Origin: Aldehydirespirator sp965117015
Lineage (GTDB): Bacteria > Actinomycetota > Acidimicrobiia > Acidimicrobiales > Aldehydirespiratoraceae
NCBI GenBank assembly: GCA_965117015.1
Contig: OZ220747.1
Span: 3,410,001 to 3,474,000, forward strand
Direction of reading: 5' to 3'
DNA length: 64,000 bases
Shown: positions 50,169 to 58,217 of the stretch, piece after piece
Layout of the letters: every line of letters begins with the position of its first letter
How positions within the stretch are numbered: the stretch's first letter is position 1
The notes under the pieces: generated by a model
What the model saw: the letters and a program-made list of their open reading frames with translations, nothing else
What the model was told of the DNA's origin: nothing
The model's database searches: none
Translations under genes and position numbers: made by a program

Positions 50169-51380
50169 TCAGGAGACGGGCGAGATGCCGCTGACGCCGT
50201 CGACCGGCCAGTCGATGGCGTAGGCCTGCAGCGAGTCGAGGGTCTCGCCCGCGGCCAGCCTCTCGTTGCCCTCGTTGTCGTTCAGCGGGCCCGCGTAGAC
50301 GTGGAGTTCGCCGCTGTCGAGCTTGGCCCCGGCGTCGGCCACCGCGTCCTGCACATCCTGGGGCACGTTGGGGCCGAAGTCGCCGATGGGCGTGTCCAGC
50401 AGCCACACCTCGTCCTGGGACACCCAGGTGCCGTCGAGCACCCGCTGGCACTGCTCGGTGTAGAACGGCCCGAACTCCGACAGGTCGAAGTGGGACACGT
50501 ACTTGGTGGGCGCGGCCGAGCGGAAGTCGAGGTTCCAGTACCCGGTCCACACGCCGGCCTCCTCCGAGAGCTGCAGGAAGGTGGGCTCGTCCATCACGCC
50601 GAACAGGAAGTCGACGCCGGCATCGAGCAGCGCGTTGGCCGCCTGGGCCGCCTTCTGGGGATCGAAGAACGTGCTGACCAGCACGGTCTCCACCGTCGCG
50701 TCGGGGTTCACCGACCGGGCACCCAGCAGCAGGCCGTTCACGTCGTTGAACGCGGTGGCGGTGGGGAAGGCGCCGATGTAGCCGATGCGGCCGTTGCCGG
50801 CGAGGTGCCCCGCCGCCACGCCCAGCTGGTAGGCGGTCTTCTCGTGGGCCAGGTAGAACGGGAACAGGTTGTCGCTGTAGTAGTGCCCGTTGATCTCGCA
50901 GAACTTGGTGTCGGGAGCGTTGTCCGACACCTCGGTCAGCAGCCCGGCGTACTCGGTGTTGGCGAAGATGATGTCGTTGCCGTCGTCCACCAGCTGCTGG
51001 AACGTCTCGGTCGTCCCGGCGTCGAAGCCGATGTTCGGCACGAACGACGTCTCCAGCCGGTCGCCGAGAGCAGCCTCTGCCGCGAGGCGGCCACGATCGT
51101 GCTCCTGGGTCCAGCCGTTGTCGTCGGGTGGGCCGATGTAAACCCACGCGGCCTTGATCGACTCCTTGCCTGCAGGCGCCGCCGTGGTCGGGGCCGCGGT
51201 GGTGGCCGGCGCCGCGGTCGTGGCCGGTGCGGCCTCCTCGTCGTCCCCGCAGGCGGCCAGCAGCGATCCGCCGACGGCTAGGCCGCCGATCCCGGCAACG
51301 CCCATCTTGAGGGCCTGGCGGCGTGACACGCTCGCGCTGGGCGGAAGGATCAGCCTCCGGTCGTCTTGCTTGTCGGTCAT
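50169..51380 (-). CDS. BMP-family (PnrA-like) substrate-binding lipoprotein
   Basis: A 403-residue binding protein. The N-terminus combines a twin-arginine motif (SRRQALK) with a lipobox SLLAAC (Cys44), followed by a short Ala/Thr/Pro linker. The BMP fold starts at IKAAWVYIGPPDDNGWTQEHDRG. The family (PnrA, Med, BmpA) binds purine nucleosides or bases. It sits between the ADA-like gene and the ATPase, 30 bases before the latter. Use of the Tat route implies folding before export (inference). Confidence 0.92.
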   Translation of the reverse strand: MTDKQDDRRLILPPSASVSRRQALKMGVAGIGGLAVGGSLLAACGDDEEAAPATTAAPATTAAPTTAAPAGKESIKAAWVYIGPPDDNGWTQEHDRGRLAAEAALGDRLETSFVPNIGFDAGTTETFQQLVDDGNDIIFANTEYAGLLTEVSDNAPDTKFCEINGHYYSDNLFPFYLAHEKTAYQLGVAAGHLAGNGRIGYIGAFPTATAFNDVNGLLLGARSVNPDATVETVLVSTFFDPQKAAQAANALLDAGVDFLFGVMDEPTFLQLSEEAGVWTGYWNLDFRSAAPTKYVSHFDLSEFGPFYTEQCQRVLDGTWVSQDEVWLLDTPIGDFGPNVPQDVQDAVADAGAKLDSGELHVYAGPLNDNEGNERLAAGETLDSLQAYAIDWPVDGVSGISPVS

Positions 51381-51429
51381 GTCAGGTGCCTTTCTTGTTG
51401 GAGCTTGCCTGTGGTTTGTTGCGAGGGGG

Positions 51430-52452
51430 TCAGTCGAGCTGGGCGGCGAGCTCGTCGAACTCGATGGCCCACTCCCGGCGCATCCGGCGCTTCTCCGGCT
51501 CGTCGAGCCAGGAGCCGTCGATGCCGTTGAGCATGCACTGGCGGAAGTCCTCGACCTCGAAGCCCATGTGGTTGTGGGCCATGATGTAGTCCTTGGTGGG
51601 GTCGGTCTTGAACATGGGCGGGTCGTCGCAGTCCAGGCTGATCTTGATGCCGAACTCGCGCATCTGCCCGATCGGGTGGTTGTCGAAGTCGTCGTTGAAG
51701 TACACCCACGCCGTCGACACGGGCGTGCAGGTGAATACCACGCCCTCGTCGCGGCAGCGGCGCATGATGGCCTCGCTCTCGACCACGTGGTAGCCGTGGT
51801 CGACCCGCTCGCAGTTGAGCAGGTCGAGACAGGTCTCGATGTTGCGGGGCGGGGCGTCCTCGGACTGGTGCGCGGTCAGGTGCAGGCCGGCCTGCTCGGC
51901 CATGCGGTAGGCCTTCCAGAACCGCTCCGGCGGGTACTCGGCCTCGGCGTAGTCCATCCCGATGCCGATCACCTCGGTGCGGGGATGGTCGAGCAGGGTC
52001 TCCACCATGGAGACGCCCAGCTCCGGGGTCTCCATGCGGTTGATGGCCGCGATCAGGCGGCACTCGATGCCGTGGTCGGTGCGGGCCGCGTTTATCCCGT
52101 CGATGAGGCCGTCGACACAGGTCTCGTAGTCGACCCCGGCAGCCATGTGGGCGGTGGGGTTGAAGAACATCTCCCGGTAGCGGACGTTGTGGTCGGCGGC
52201 CTCGGTGAGCGTCTCGTAGCAGATGCGCTCGAAGTCCTCCCTGTCGATCACCCCGAGCGAGGTGTTGTCGTACATGTGGAGGAACTTGTAGATGTCGGGG
52301 TAGTCGTAGAGATCCTCCGGCTCCTCGTAGTCGGGCAGGGGGACGTCGTGCTTGTTGCACAGCTCGACCGCGGTACGGGCCTGAACCGACCCCATAAGGT
52401 GCAAATGAAGGCTGACCTTCGGGATCGCCTTCAGGAAGGAATCCATGTCCAT
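51430..52452 (-). CDS. Adenosine deaminase-superfamily hydrolase, divergent
   Basis: A 340-residue zinc hydrolase, first gene of the purine operon. The metal and catalytic set is complete but spelled unusually: PKVSLHLHLMGS (His16, His18), GIGMDYAEAEYPPERF, LTAHQSED where the family has HAGE, CERVDHGYHV and ISLDCDDPPMF for SLNTDDP. Substrate may be adenosine, a methylated or N6-modified purine, or a related base (inference). The ATG at 52452 is preferred because GGGGG lies 11 bases upstream; ATG 52446 is the alternative. It is divergent from the 8-oxoguanine deaminase gene. Confidence 0.83.
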   Translation of the reverse strand: MDMDSFLKAIPKVSLHLHLMGSVQARTAVELCNKHDVPLPDYEEPEDLYDYPDIYKFLHMYDNTSLGVIDREDFERICYETLTEAADHNVRYREMFFNPTAHMAAGVDYETCVDGLIDGINAARTDHGIECRLIAAINRMETPELGVSMVETLLDHPRTEVIGIGMDYAEAEYPPERFWKAYRMAEQAGLHLTAHQSEDAPPRNIETCLDLLNCERVDHGYHVVESEAIMRRCRDEGVVFTCTPVSTAWVYFNDDFDNHPIGQMREFGIKISLDCDDPPMFKTDPTKDYIMAHNHMGFEVEDFRQCMLNGIDGSWLDEPEKRRMRREWAIEFDELAAQLD

Positions 52453-52498
52453 GAGCGCGTCTACCCCCTTGCCTAGCTCCGGTTCGCGGACACTACCA

Positions 52499-52517
52499 CT
52501 AGCTGACTCACCGCTAG
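52499..52517. promoter_or_regulatory. Inverted repeat in the divergent purine-gene promoter region
   Basis: CTAGC (52499-52503) and GCTAG (52513-52517) flank a 9-base spacer in the 76-base region between the divergent starts of the ADA-like and 8-oxoguanine deaminase genes. A regulator dimer could control both directions from here. Arms are short, so this is tentative. Confidence 0.35.
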
Positions 52518-52528
52518 CCAATCCTGAA

Positions 52529-53899
52529 GTGCGAGCGGATCTCTGCGTGCGCGACGCGGAACTGGTGGTGACGATGGACGCGGCGCGACGGGAGATTCGC
52601 GGCGGCTGGGTGGTCGTCTCCGGCGGATTCGTGACTGCGGTGGGAGAGCCTGGACGGGAGCCGGATGCTCGGCGGACGATCGACGCCCGCGGCTGTCTGG
52701 TGACTCCCGGGCTGATCAATACCCACCATCACATCTTCCAGAACCTGACCAGGGCCTTCGCTCCGGCTCTGGCCGGTGATCTGTTCCATTGGCTTCGCAC
52801 CCTGTACCCGGTGTGGAGCCGTCTCGATGAGGAGGCCGCCCACGTTTCGGCCTGGATCGGCCTGGCTGAGCTGGCATTGGGCGGCTGCACCACCAGCACC
52901 GACCATCTGTACCTTCATCCCCGGGGCGGCGGCGACCTGACCTCGGCGGAGATCGCGGCGGCGCGGGATCTCGGGTTCCGGTTCCATCCCACCCGGGGGT
53001 CGATGAGCCTGTCCGAGAAGGACGGGGGCCTGCCGCCCGACTCGGTGGTCCAGGACGACGACGAGATCCTGGCCGACTGCGAGCGGCTGGTGGCTCTCCA
53101 TCACGACCCAGACCCCGGCGCCATGGTGCGCATCGCCCTGGCACCGTGCTCGCACTTCTCGGTCACGCCCGACCTCATGGCCCGCTCCGCGGAGCTGGCC
53201 GAGCGCCTCGACGTGCGGCTGCACACCCACCTGGCCGAGAACGCCGACGACAGTGCGCTCTGCGAGTCCCTCCACGGCTGCCGTCCGGTCGAGTTCCTGG
53301 AGAGCGTCGGCTGGGGCTCGGATCGCTCGTGGGTCGCCCATTGCGTGGTCCCGGACGCGGCCGAGATCGACCGCCTGGCCCGCTGGGGCACCGGAGTCTC
53401 GCACTGTCCCAGCTGCAGCCAGCTGATCGGTTTGGGGGTAGCCCCGATCCGCGAGATGCGTGACGCGGGCGTGCCGGTGGGCATCGGCTGCGACGGCTCG
53501 GCCTCCACCGATTGCGCATCGCTGTGGCTGGAGACCCGGGGCGCCCTGCTGCTGGCCCGGCTGAGGGGCGGTCCGCAGGCCATGGACGCCCGGGAGGCGC
53601 TGGAGATGGCGACGTTGGGTGGGGCGGCCTGCCTGGGCCGCGACGACATCGGCGCGCTCGAGCCGGGGCGGGCCGGCGACCTGGTGGTCTGGCCCCTTGA
53701 GGGCATCGCATTCGCCGGAGCGCTGTCGGATCCGGTCGAGGCGCTGCTGCGCTGCGGCCCGGTAGCAGCCCGGCACACGGTCGTGGCGGGCCGGTTGCTA
53801 GTCGAGGACGGCCAGCTGACGGCGACGGGAATCGACGAGATGCTGGCCCGCCACCGCCGCATCGCCGGCCAGTGGCTCGAGGCCGCCGCGGGCGGCTAG
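52529..53899 (+). CDS. 8-oxoguanine deaminase-like amidohydrolase
   Basis: A 456-residue metal-dependent deaminase related to 8-oxoguanine and s-triazine deaminases. Motifs: LVVTMDAARREIRGGWVVV, PGLINTHHHIFQNLTRAF, STDHLYLHPRGGG, HPTRGSMSLSEKDGGLPPDS, VRLHTHLAEN, WVAHCVV, GIGCDGSAS and LGRDDIGALEPGRAGDL. The TRGSMSLS-GGLPPDS region is typical of 8-oxoguanine deaminase. The GTG at 52529 is preferred because it gives a normal N-terminus (RADLCVRDAELVVT); ATGs at 52445 and 52451 would overlap the divergent gene start. Convergent with the next deaminase, 4 bases apart. Confidence 0.85.
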   Translation: MRADLCVRDAELVVTMDAARREIRGGWVVVSGGFVTAVGEPGREPDARRTIDARGCLVTPGLINTHHHIFQNLTRAFAPALAGDLFHWLRTLYPVWSRLDEEAAHVSAWIGLAELALGGCTTSTDHLYLHPRGGGDLTSAEIAAARDLGFRFHPTRGSMSLSEKDGGLPPDSVVQDDDEILADCERLVALHHDPDPGAMVRIALAPCSHFSVTPDLMARSAELAERLDVRLHTHLAENADDSALCESLHGCRPVEFLESVGWGSDRSWVAHCVVPDAAEIDRLARWGTGVSHCPSCSQLIGLGVAPIREMRDAGVPVGIGCDGSASTDCASLWLETRGALLLARLRGGPQAMDAREALEMATLGGAACLGRDDIGALEPGRAGDLVVWPLEGIAFAGALSDPVEALLRCGPVAARHTVVAGRLLVEDGQLTATGIDEMLARHRRIAGQWLEAAAGG

Positions 53900-53903
53900 C
53901 CGG

Positions 53904-55262
53904 TTACCAGAGAGGGGTGGCGGGGTTGCCCTTGAGGGTTTCGCGCCGCTCGAACAGCTCCTCAGCCGCGGCCTGGGCCTCCGCGGCCACGGCCGCCACA
54001 TCGACGGAGACCACCTCGCCGTCCTGCACCAGGCGCCGGCCCTGCACCCACACGTCGCTCACGTCGCGGGCGTGGGCGGTGAACACCAGATGGGCCGGGG
54101 CGTTGAAGTGCTGCCCGTGCATCACCGGCACGAAGTGCAGGCCGCCGATGTCGACCATGGCGATGTCGGCGTCCTTGCCGACCTCGAGGGTGCCGGTCAC
54201 GTCGTCGAGGCCGAGCGCAGCCGCCCCCGAGCGGGTGGCCATGTCGAGCACGTCCCAGTGGTCGGCCGCGGTCGGATCGAGGGTGCTGACCTTGGCCAGC
54301 AGCGACGCGAACTTCATCTCGCCCAGCATGTCGAGGTTGTTGTTCTCCTTCTCACCGTCGGTGCCGAGCCCGACCGTCATCCCCGACGCCCGGTAGTGGT
54401 CGATCCGGGCCGGGCCGGAGGCGATCTTCATGTTGGAGCACGGGCAGTGAGTCGCCGCGGTGCCGGTGCGGGCCATGAGCTCCACCTCGCGGTCGTCGAG
54501 CCACACGCAGTGGGCCACGACGGTTCGCTCGCCGAGGATGCCCCGGTTGTAGAACTCCTCAATGGGACGCCGCCCGAACTGGTGCAGGCTCTCCTGCACC
54601 TCCCACACCGTCTCGGATGAGTGGGTGTGGATGCCGGTGTCGAACTCCTCGGCCAGGGCGGCTGCGCCCCGAAACATGTCGGGCGAGCAGTAGAACATGT
54701 GCTCCAGCCCGACCCAGGACCGCACCCGGCCGTCGGCGGCGGTGCGGTGGGTCTCAAGCAGGCGGCGGTTCGATTCGAGGGACTCGAAGTAGTCGTAGCG
54801 GTCGGCGGTGTAGGGGGCCAGCGTGGCCCGGATGCCGATCTCGGTGGCCGCCTCGGCCGAGCCCTCCATGAACCGCCACATGTCGAGCACCGAGGTAGTG
54901 CCGCCCCGCAGGCACTCGGTGTAGGCCATGTAGGAGGCGGCCTTGGCGATCTCGGGGGTCAGGGCCCGGTGGGCGGGGTCGACGTAGTTCTCCAGCCAGT
55001 CGAACAGGGCGAGCCCTTCGGCCGTGCCCCGCAGTAGCCCCGAGTGCAGGTGGGCGTTGTGCATGCCGGGGATCACCACATGGTTGGCCGCGTCCACCAC
55101 CGGGGCGGTTGCCGCCGCGGGATGGGCAGCCACCTCCTCGGGCGGCCCGACGGCCGCGATCGTGCCGTCCACGACGAGCACCGATCCCGGGTCGTGGCTC
55201 ACCCTGCGGCCCTCCAACGGCAGCACGGTGCCGCCGGAGATGAGGAATGTGGTGCCACTCAT
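53904..55262 (-). CDS. MTA/SAH deaminase-type amidohydrolase
   Basis: A 452-residue amidohydrolase of the group that deaminates 5'-methylthioadenosine, S-adenosylhomocysteine and related purines. Motifs: PGMHNAHLHSGLLRG, GTTSVLDMWRFMEGS, GIHTHSSET, TVVAHCVWLDD, THCPCSNMKIASG, VGLGTDGEKENNNLDMLGEM and LGLDDVTGTLEVGKDADI. All metal-ligand positions are filled. Adenosine or another purine derivative is also possible. It is the third different purine-type aminohydrolase within 10 kb. The ATG at 55262 has no strong ribosome site. Confidence 0.83.
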   Translation of the reverse strand: MSGTTFLISGGTVLPLEGRRVSHDPGSVLVVDGTIAAVGPPEEVAAHPAAATAPVVDAANHVVIPGMHNAHLHSGLLRGTAEGLALFDWLENYVDPAHRALTPEIAKAASYMAYTECLRGGTTSVLDMWRFMEGSAEAATEIGIRATLAPYTADRYDYFESLESNRRLLETHRTAADGRVRSWVGLEHMFYCSPDMFRGAAALAEEFDTGIHTHSSETVWEVQESLHQFGRRPIEEFYNRGILGERTVVAHCVWLDDREVELMARTGTAATHCPCSNMKIASGPARIDHYRASGMTVGLGTDGEKENNNLDMLGEMKFASLLAKVSTLDPTAADHWDVLDMATRSGAAALGLDDVTGTLEVGKDADIAMVDIGGLHFVPVMHGQHFNAPAHLVFTAHARDVSDVWVQGRRLVQDGEVVSVDVAAVAAEAQAAAEELFERRETLKGNPATPLW

Positions 55263-55301
55263 GATGTTCGGCAGCTTACGTCTGTAGCTGCCTGGGAATG
55301 C

Positions 55302-55727
55302 TCAGCGGGAAGCGACCACCACGTTGTCGAGCACCTCGCTGTCGCCGGTGCGGACGTACCACTCCCAGCGGGATCCGTCGGGATCGGTCACCCATGTCTC
55401 GGTCTTGGTGGCGTAGCAGCACAGAGCGTCGTCAACGCCGGTGGTCTCGAGTCCGGCTCCGGTCAAGCGCCGCTCGGCTTCGATCACCTGGTCGCTGGTT
55501 TCCGTCTCCACGCCGAGATGGTTGATGGTCCCGCCCGCCCCGCAGCATCCGGCGGGATCGGAGGCATCGTCAGCGGCCTCGAACAGAACCAGCTTCAGGG
55601 GCGGCTCGTCGATGGCGAAGTTGGCGTAACCGGGCCGGCGGCGGGCCGGCTCGGTCCCGAACATCCGAGTGTAGAAGTCCACGGCCTCTTCCAGGTCGGA
55701 CACGTTCAGCGCAAGTTGCAGTCTCAC
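55302..55727 (-). CDS. ArsI/CadI-like glyoxalase-fold protein (C-As lyase candidate)
   Basis: A 141-residue vicinal-oxygen-chelate protein. The segment DALCCYATKTETWVTDPDGS carries the adjacent Cys103-Cys104 pair that binds trivalent organoarsenicals in ArsI, and NHLGVE (His70) with RWEWY (Glu122) supply likely Fe ligands. ArsI removes the organic group from methyl- or aryl-arsenite; CadI is a metal-induced relative with the same motif. An extra CC pair lies at 61-62. No arsR or efflux gene is adjacent. It is divergent from the acyl-CoA dehydrogenase pair. Confidence 0.82.
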   Translation of the reverse strand: MRLQLALNVSDLEEAVDFYTRMFGTEPARRRPGYANFAIDEPPLKLVLFEAADDASDPAGCCGAGGTINHLGVETETSDQVIEAERRLTGAGLETTGVDDALCCYATKTETWVTDPDGSRWEWYVRTGDSEVLDNVVVASR

Positions 55728-55886
55728 TGTCTCTCCTTCGTCTCAATCGGCTGTCCAGGTACCGGTCCCACATCTCTCATCGTGAACCGACGCCCGCTCC
55801 AACCCCGGCCCGGGCCAAGGTATTCCCAACCCCGTCGGAACGGACGCACAGGCAGCGGGTTCTACTGGGGTTAGCGTCTTGTTGTC

Positions 55887-56921
55887 GTGCGGACTCGATA
55901 CTCCGAGGATCAGCAGGCCGTCGCTGAGGCCTTCGGTGACCTGTTCGCCCGCGAGGCGACTCCCGAAGCGGTCCGGGCTGCGGAGGCGGGCTGCGGCTTC
56001 GATCCCGGCCTGTGGCGCAAGCTCGTCGCCGCGGGCGCACCCGGCATGGCGGTTTCCATCGACGACGGGGGCGGCGGCGCCTCGCTCACCGACCTGGCCG
56101 TGGTGGTCCACGAATGGGGCCGCCGGATCGCACCGGTGCCGCTGGTGGAGCACTCGGTGTGCGCCCGGCTGATCGCGGCAGCGGGCGGCACCGATCCTCA
56201 GCGGGATCTGGCCGCTTCGGTGATCTCCGGTGAGCTGATCGCCACGCTCGCTCCCGGGCCGGTCGAACCGGGCGGGACGGTTCGGCTCGTACCCGCGGGC
56301 GCGGTGGCCGATGTCGTGGTCGCGAGGCGCGGCGACGACGTCGTGGTCGCCCGCAGCGAGCCCCCGGGAACGGCCCGGCCCAACACCGCCGACCTCCCCT
56401 TGGCCGACCGGGACCTCGCCGGCGCCGAACCTCTCGCCGGCGGGGCGGCGGCTGCAAGCGCATGGGACCGCGCCATGGCCGAGTGGAAGGCGCTCATGGC
56501 GGTGGCCTATGCCGGGCTGGCCGGCGAGGTGCTGACCATGGGGGTGGCCTACACCAAGCAGCGCCACCAGTTCGGCGTGCCCGTCGGATCCTTCCAGGCC
56601 GTGCAGCACGGGTTGGCCGACGCCGCCACCCGAAGCGAGGGAGCCCGCCTGCTCGCCTTCCGGGCCGTCTGCGCCGTCGATGCCGGTCGAGCCGACGGCG
56701 CCCGGCTGGCCTCGATGGCGCTGCTGTTCGGGGCCGAGTCGGCCCGGTTCGCGGCCGACCGGGTGCTCCAGTACCACGGCGGCTACGGCTACAGCGCCGA
56801 GTACGACGTCCAGCTCTACTACCGCCGGGCCGCGGGCTGGCTGCTCCAGCTCGGCGAGCCCGCAGCCGAGATAGCCCGGCTCGCCGACGCCGACCTGGGC
56901 CCGAAGAGTTCGGCCGCGTAG
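55887..56921 (+). CDS. Acyl-CoA dehydrogenase, small/first subunit of a heteromeric pair
   Basis: A 344-residue acyl-CoA dehydrogenase-fold protein shorter than the norm, with a weak middle domain and the C-terminal part AYTKQRHQFGVPVGSFQAVQ and VLQYHGGYGYSAEYDVQLYY. It directly overlaps the next dehydrogenase gene by one base. Such paired genes form alpha2-beta2 enzymes in actinobacterial side-chain beta-oxidation (for example FadE28-FadE29). The two subunits share one FAD set and one catalytic Glu. The GTG at 55887 is the start. Confidence 0.85.
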   Translation: MRTRYSEDQQAVAEAFGDLFAREATPEAVRAAEAGCGFDPGLWRKLVAAGAPGMAVSIDDGGGGASLTDLAVVVHEWGRRIAPVPLVEHSVCARLIAAAGGTDPQRDLAASVISGELIATLAPGPVEPGGTVRLVPAGAVADVVVARRGDDVVVARSEPPGTARPNTADLPLADRDLAGAEPLAGGAAAASAWDRAMAEWKALMAVAYAGLAGEVLTMGVAYTKQRHQFGVPVGSFQAVQHGLADAATRSEGARLLAFRAVCAVDAGRADGARLASMALLFGAESARFAADRVLQYHGGYGYSAEYDVQLYYRRAAGWLLQLGEPAAEIARLADADLGPKSSAA

Positions 56922-58087
56922 TGGACTTCGCCATGCCGGCAGGAGCCGAGGCGTTCCGGGTGGAGGTCCGGCAGTTCCTGGCCGAGCACCTCACCGATGA
57001 CATGATCGCCGCTACCCGCGACGGCACCATCCACTCCGGTGCCCTGCACCGGGCCATCGCCGATCGGGGCTGGCTGTCGGGCGCGGTGCCGGCCGAGCTG
57101 GGTGGCGGCGGGATGGACCCGGTGGAGCTGTGCGTGCTGCTGGAGGAACTGCAACTCCACCAGGCTCCCGCCGACGCGCTGGGCGTGGCCGTGGTCGGGG
57201 TGTCGATGATCCTGGAGCACGGCAACGAGCACCTGCGGGGCGCGGTGGCCCCCCGGCTGATGTCGGGTGACGCCCTGGTGAGCCTGGGCTACAGCGAGCC
57301 CGAATCGGGCTCGGACGTCGCCGCGGCCCGCACCCGGGCCATACGCGACGGGGACCGGTGGGTCATCAACGGCTCCAAGATGTGGACGACTCTCGCCCAT
57401 GTGGCCGACTACGTACTGCTGCTCACCCGCACCGACCCCGACGTGCCCAAGCATCGAGGGCTGACATTCTTCGTGGTGCCCCTCGACACGGCCGGCATCG
57501 AGATCCAGGCCGTGGAGACGATGGGAAACGAGAGGTCCAACGCCACCTTCTACGACGACGTGATGCTGGGCGACGAGTGGCGCCTCGGCGAAGTGAACGA
57601 CGGCTGGACGGTGATGAAGACCGCCCTCAAGTACGAGCGGGGCATCGCCGGCGGCCAGTTCCCCTCTCCCCCGGTGATCGAGGCCGCCATCGACTGGGCC
57701 CGCCGCGCCCGCCGGGCCGAGGGCAGCCGCCCCCTCGACGACGACGAGGTCCGCCACAAGCTGGTGCAGGCCATGATCGACGTGGAGGTGTGCCGCAGCT
57801 TCGCCTACCACACCGCCGCCCTGGCGTCGGAGGGAGCCATGTTCGGGGTGGAGGGGTCGATGACCAAACTGTTCGCCTCGGAGTCCTACAAGAAGCACTG
57901 CGCCTGGTTCCTCGACATGATGGGCGCCGAGGGGCTGCTCACCCACGACGATCCCGGCGCCCACATGGACGGCCGGATCGAGGAGCACTTCCGCCACGCC
58001 CCGGTGACCGCCATCTACGGCGGCACCAGCGAGATCAACCGCAACCTGGTGGCCGAGGGCTGGCTGGGCCTGCCCCGATCACGCTGA
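56921..58087 (+). CDS. Acyl-CoA dehydrogenase, second subunit of a heteromeric pair
   Basis: A 388-residue flavoprotein with GYSEPESGSDVAAAR, NGSKMWTTLAHVADY, DPDVPKHRGLTFFVV, DGWTVMKTALKYERG and APVTAIYGGTSEINRNLVAEGWLGLP. It has the full acyl-CoA dehydrogenase architecture. The GTG at 56921 shares its G with the previous gene's TAG, so the subunits are made together. It is followed by tRNA-Pro. The substrate is unknown. Confidence 0.9.
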   Translation: MDFAMPAGAEAFRVEVRQFLAEHLTDDMIAATRDGTIHSGALHRAIADRGWLSGAVPAELGGGGMDPVELCVLLEELQLHQAPADALGVAVVGVSMILEHGNEHLRGAVAPRLMSGDALVSLGYSEPESGSDVAAARTRAIRDGDRWVINGSKMWTTLAHVADYVLLLTRTDPDVPKHRGLTFFVVPLDTAGIEIQAVETMGNERSNATFYDDVMLGDEWRLGEVNDGWTVMKTALKYERGIAGGQFPSPPVIEAAIDWARRARRAEGSRPLDDDEVRHKLVQAMIDVEVCRSFAYHTAALASEGAMFGVEGSMTKLFASESYKKHCAWFLDMMGAEGLLTHDDPGAHMDGRIEEHFRHAPVTAIYGGTSEINRNLVAEGWLGLPRSR

Positions 58088-58135
58088 GCGGGCTTGGGGT
58101 GCCATGCCCCTCCACGGGTAGCCTGATCAGTCGCA

Positions 58136-58209
58136 CGGGACGTGGCGCAGCCAGGTAGCGCACCTGCTTTGGGAGCAGGGGGTCGCCGGTTCAAATCCGG
58201 CCGTCCCGA
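58136..58209 (+). tRNA. tRNA-Pro (anticodon TGG)
   Basis: A 74-base cloverleaf. Acceptor stem CGGGACG pairs with CGTCCCG, discriminator A. The anticodon arm CCTGC-TTTGGGA-GCAGG shows TGG, and the T arm is GCCGG-TTCAAAT-CCGGC. No CCA is encoded. It lies 8 bases upstream of the xanthine dehydrogenase-type gene, whose transcript may come from the tRNA promoter. Confidence 0.95.
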
Positions 58210-58217
58210 CTCGCACC

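Noticed and set aside
58136..58209. tRNA-Pro as an integration site bounding a genomic island
   Set aside because: No integrase gene and no second copy of the tRNA 3' end was seen in the window; composition does not change across it.
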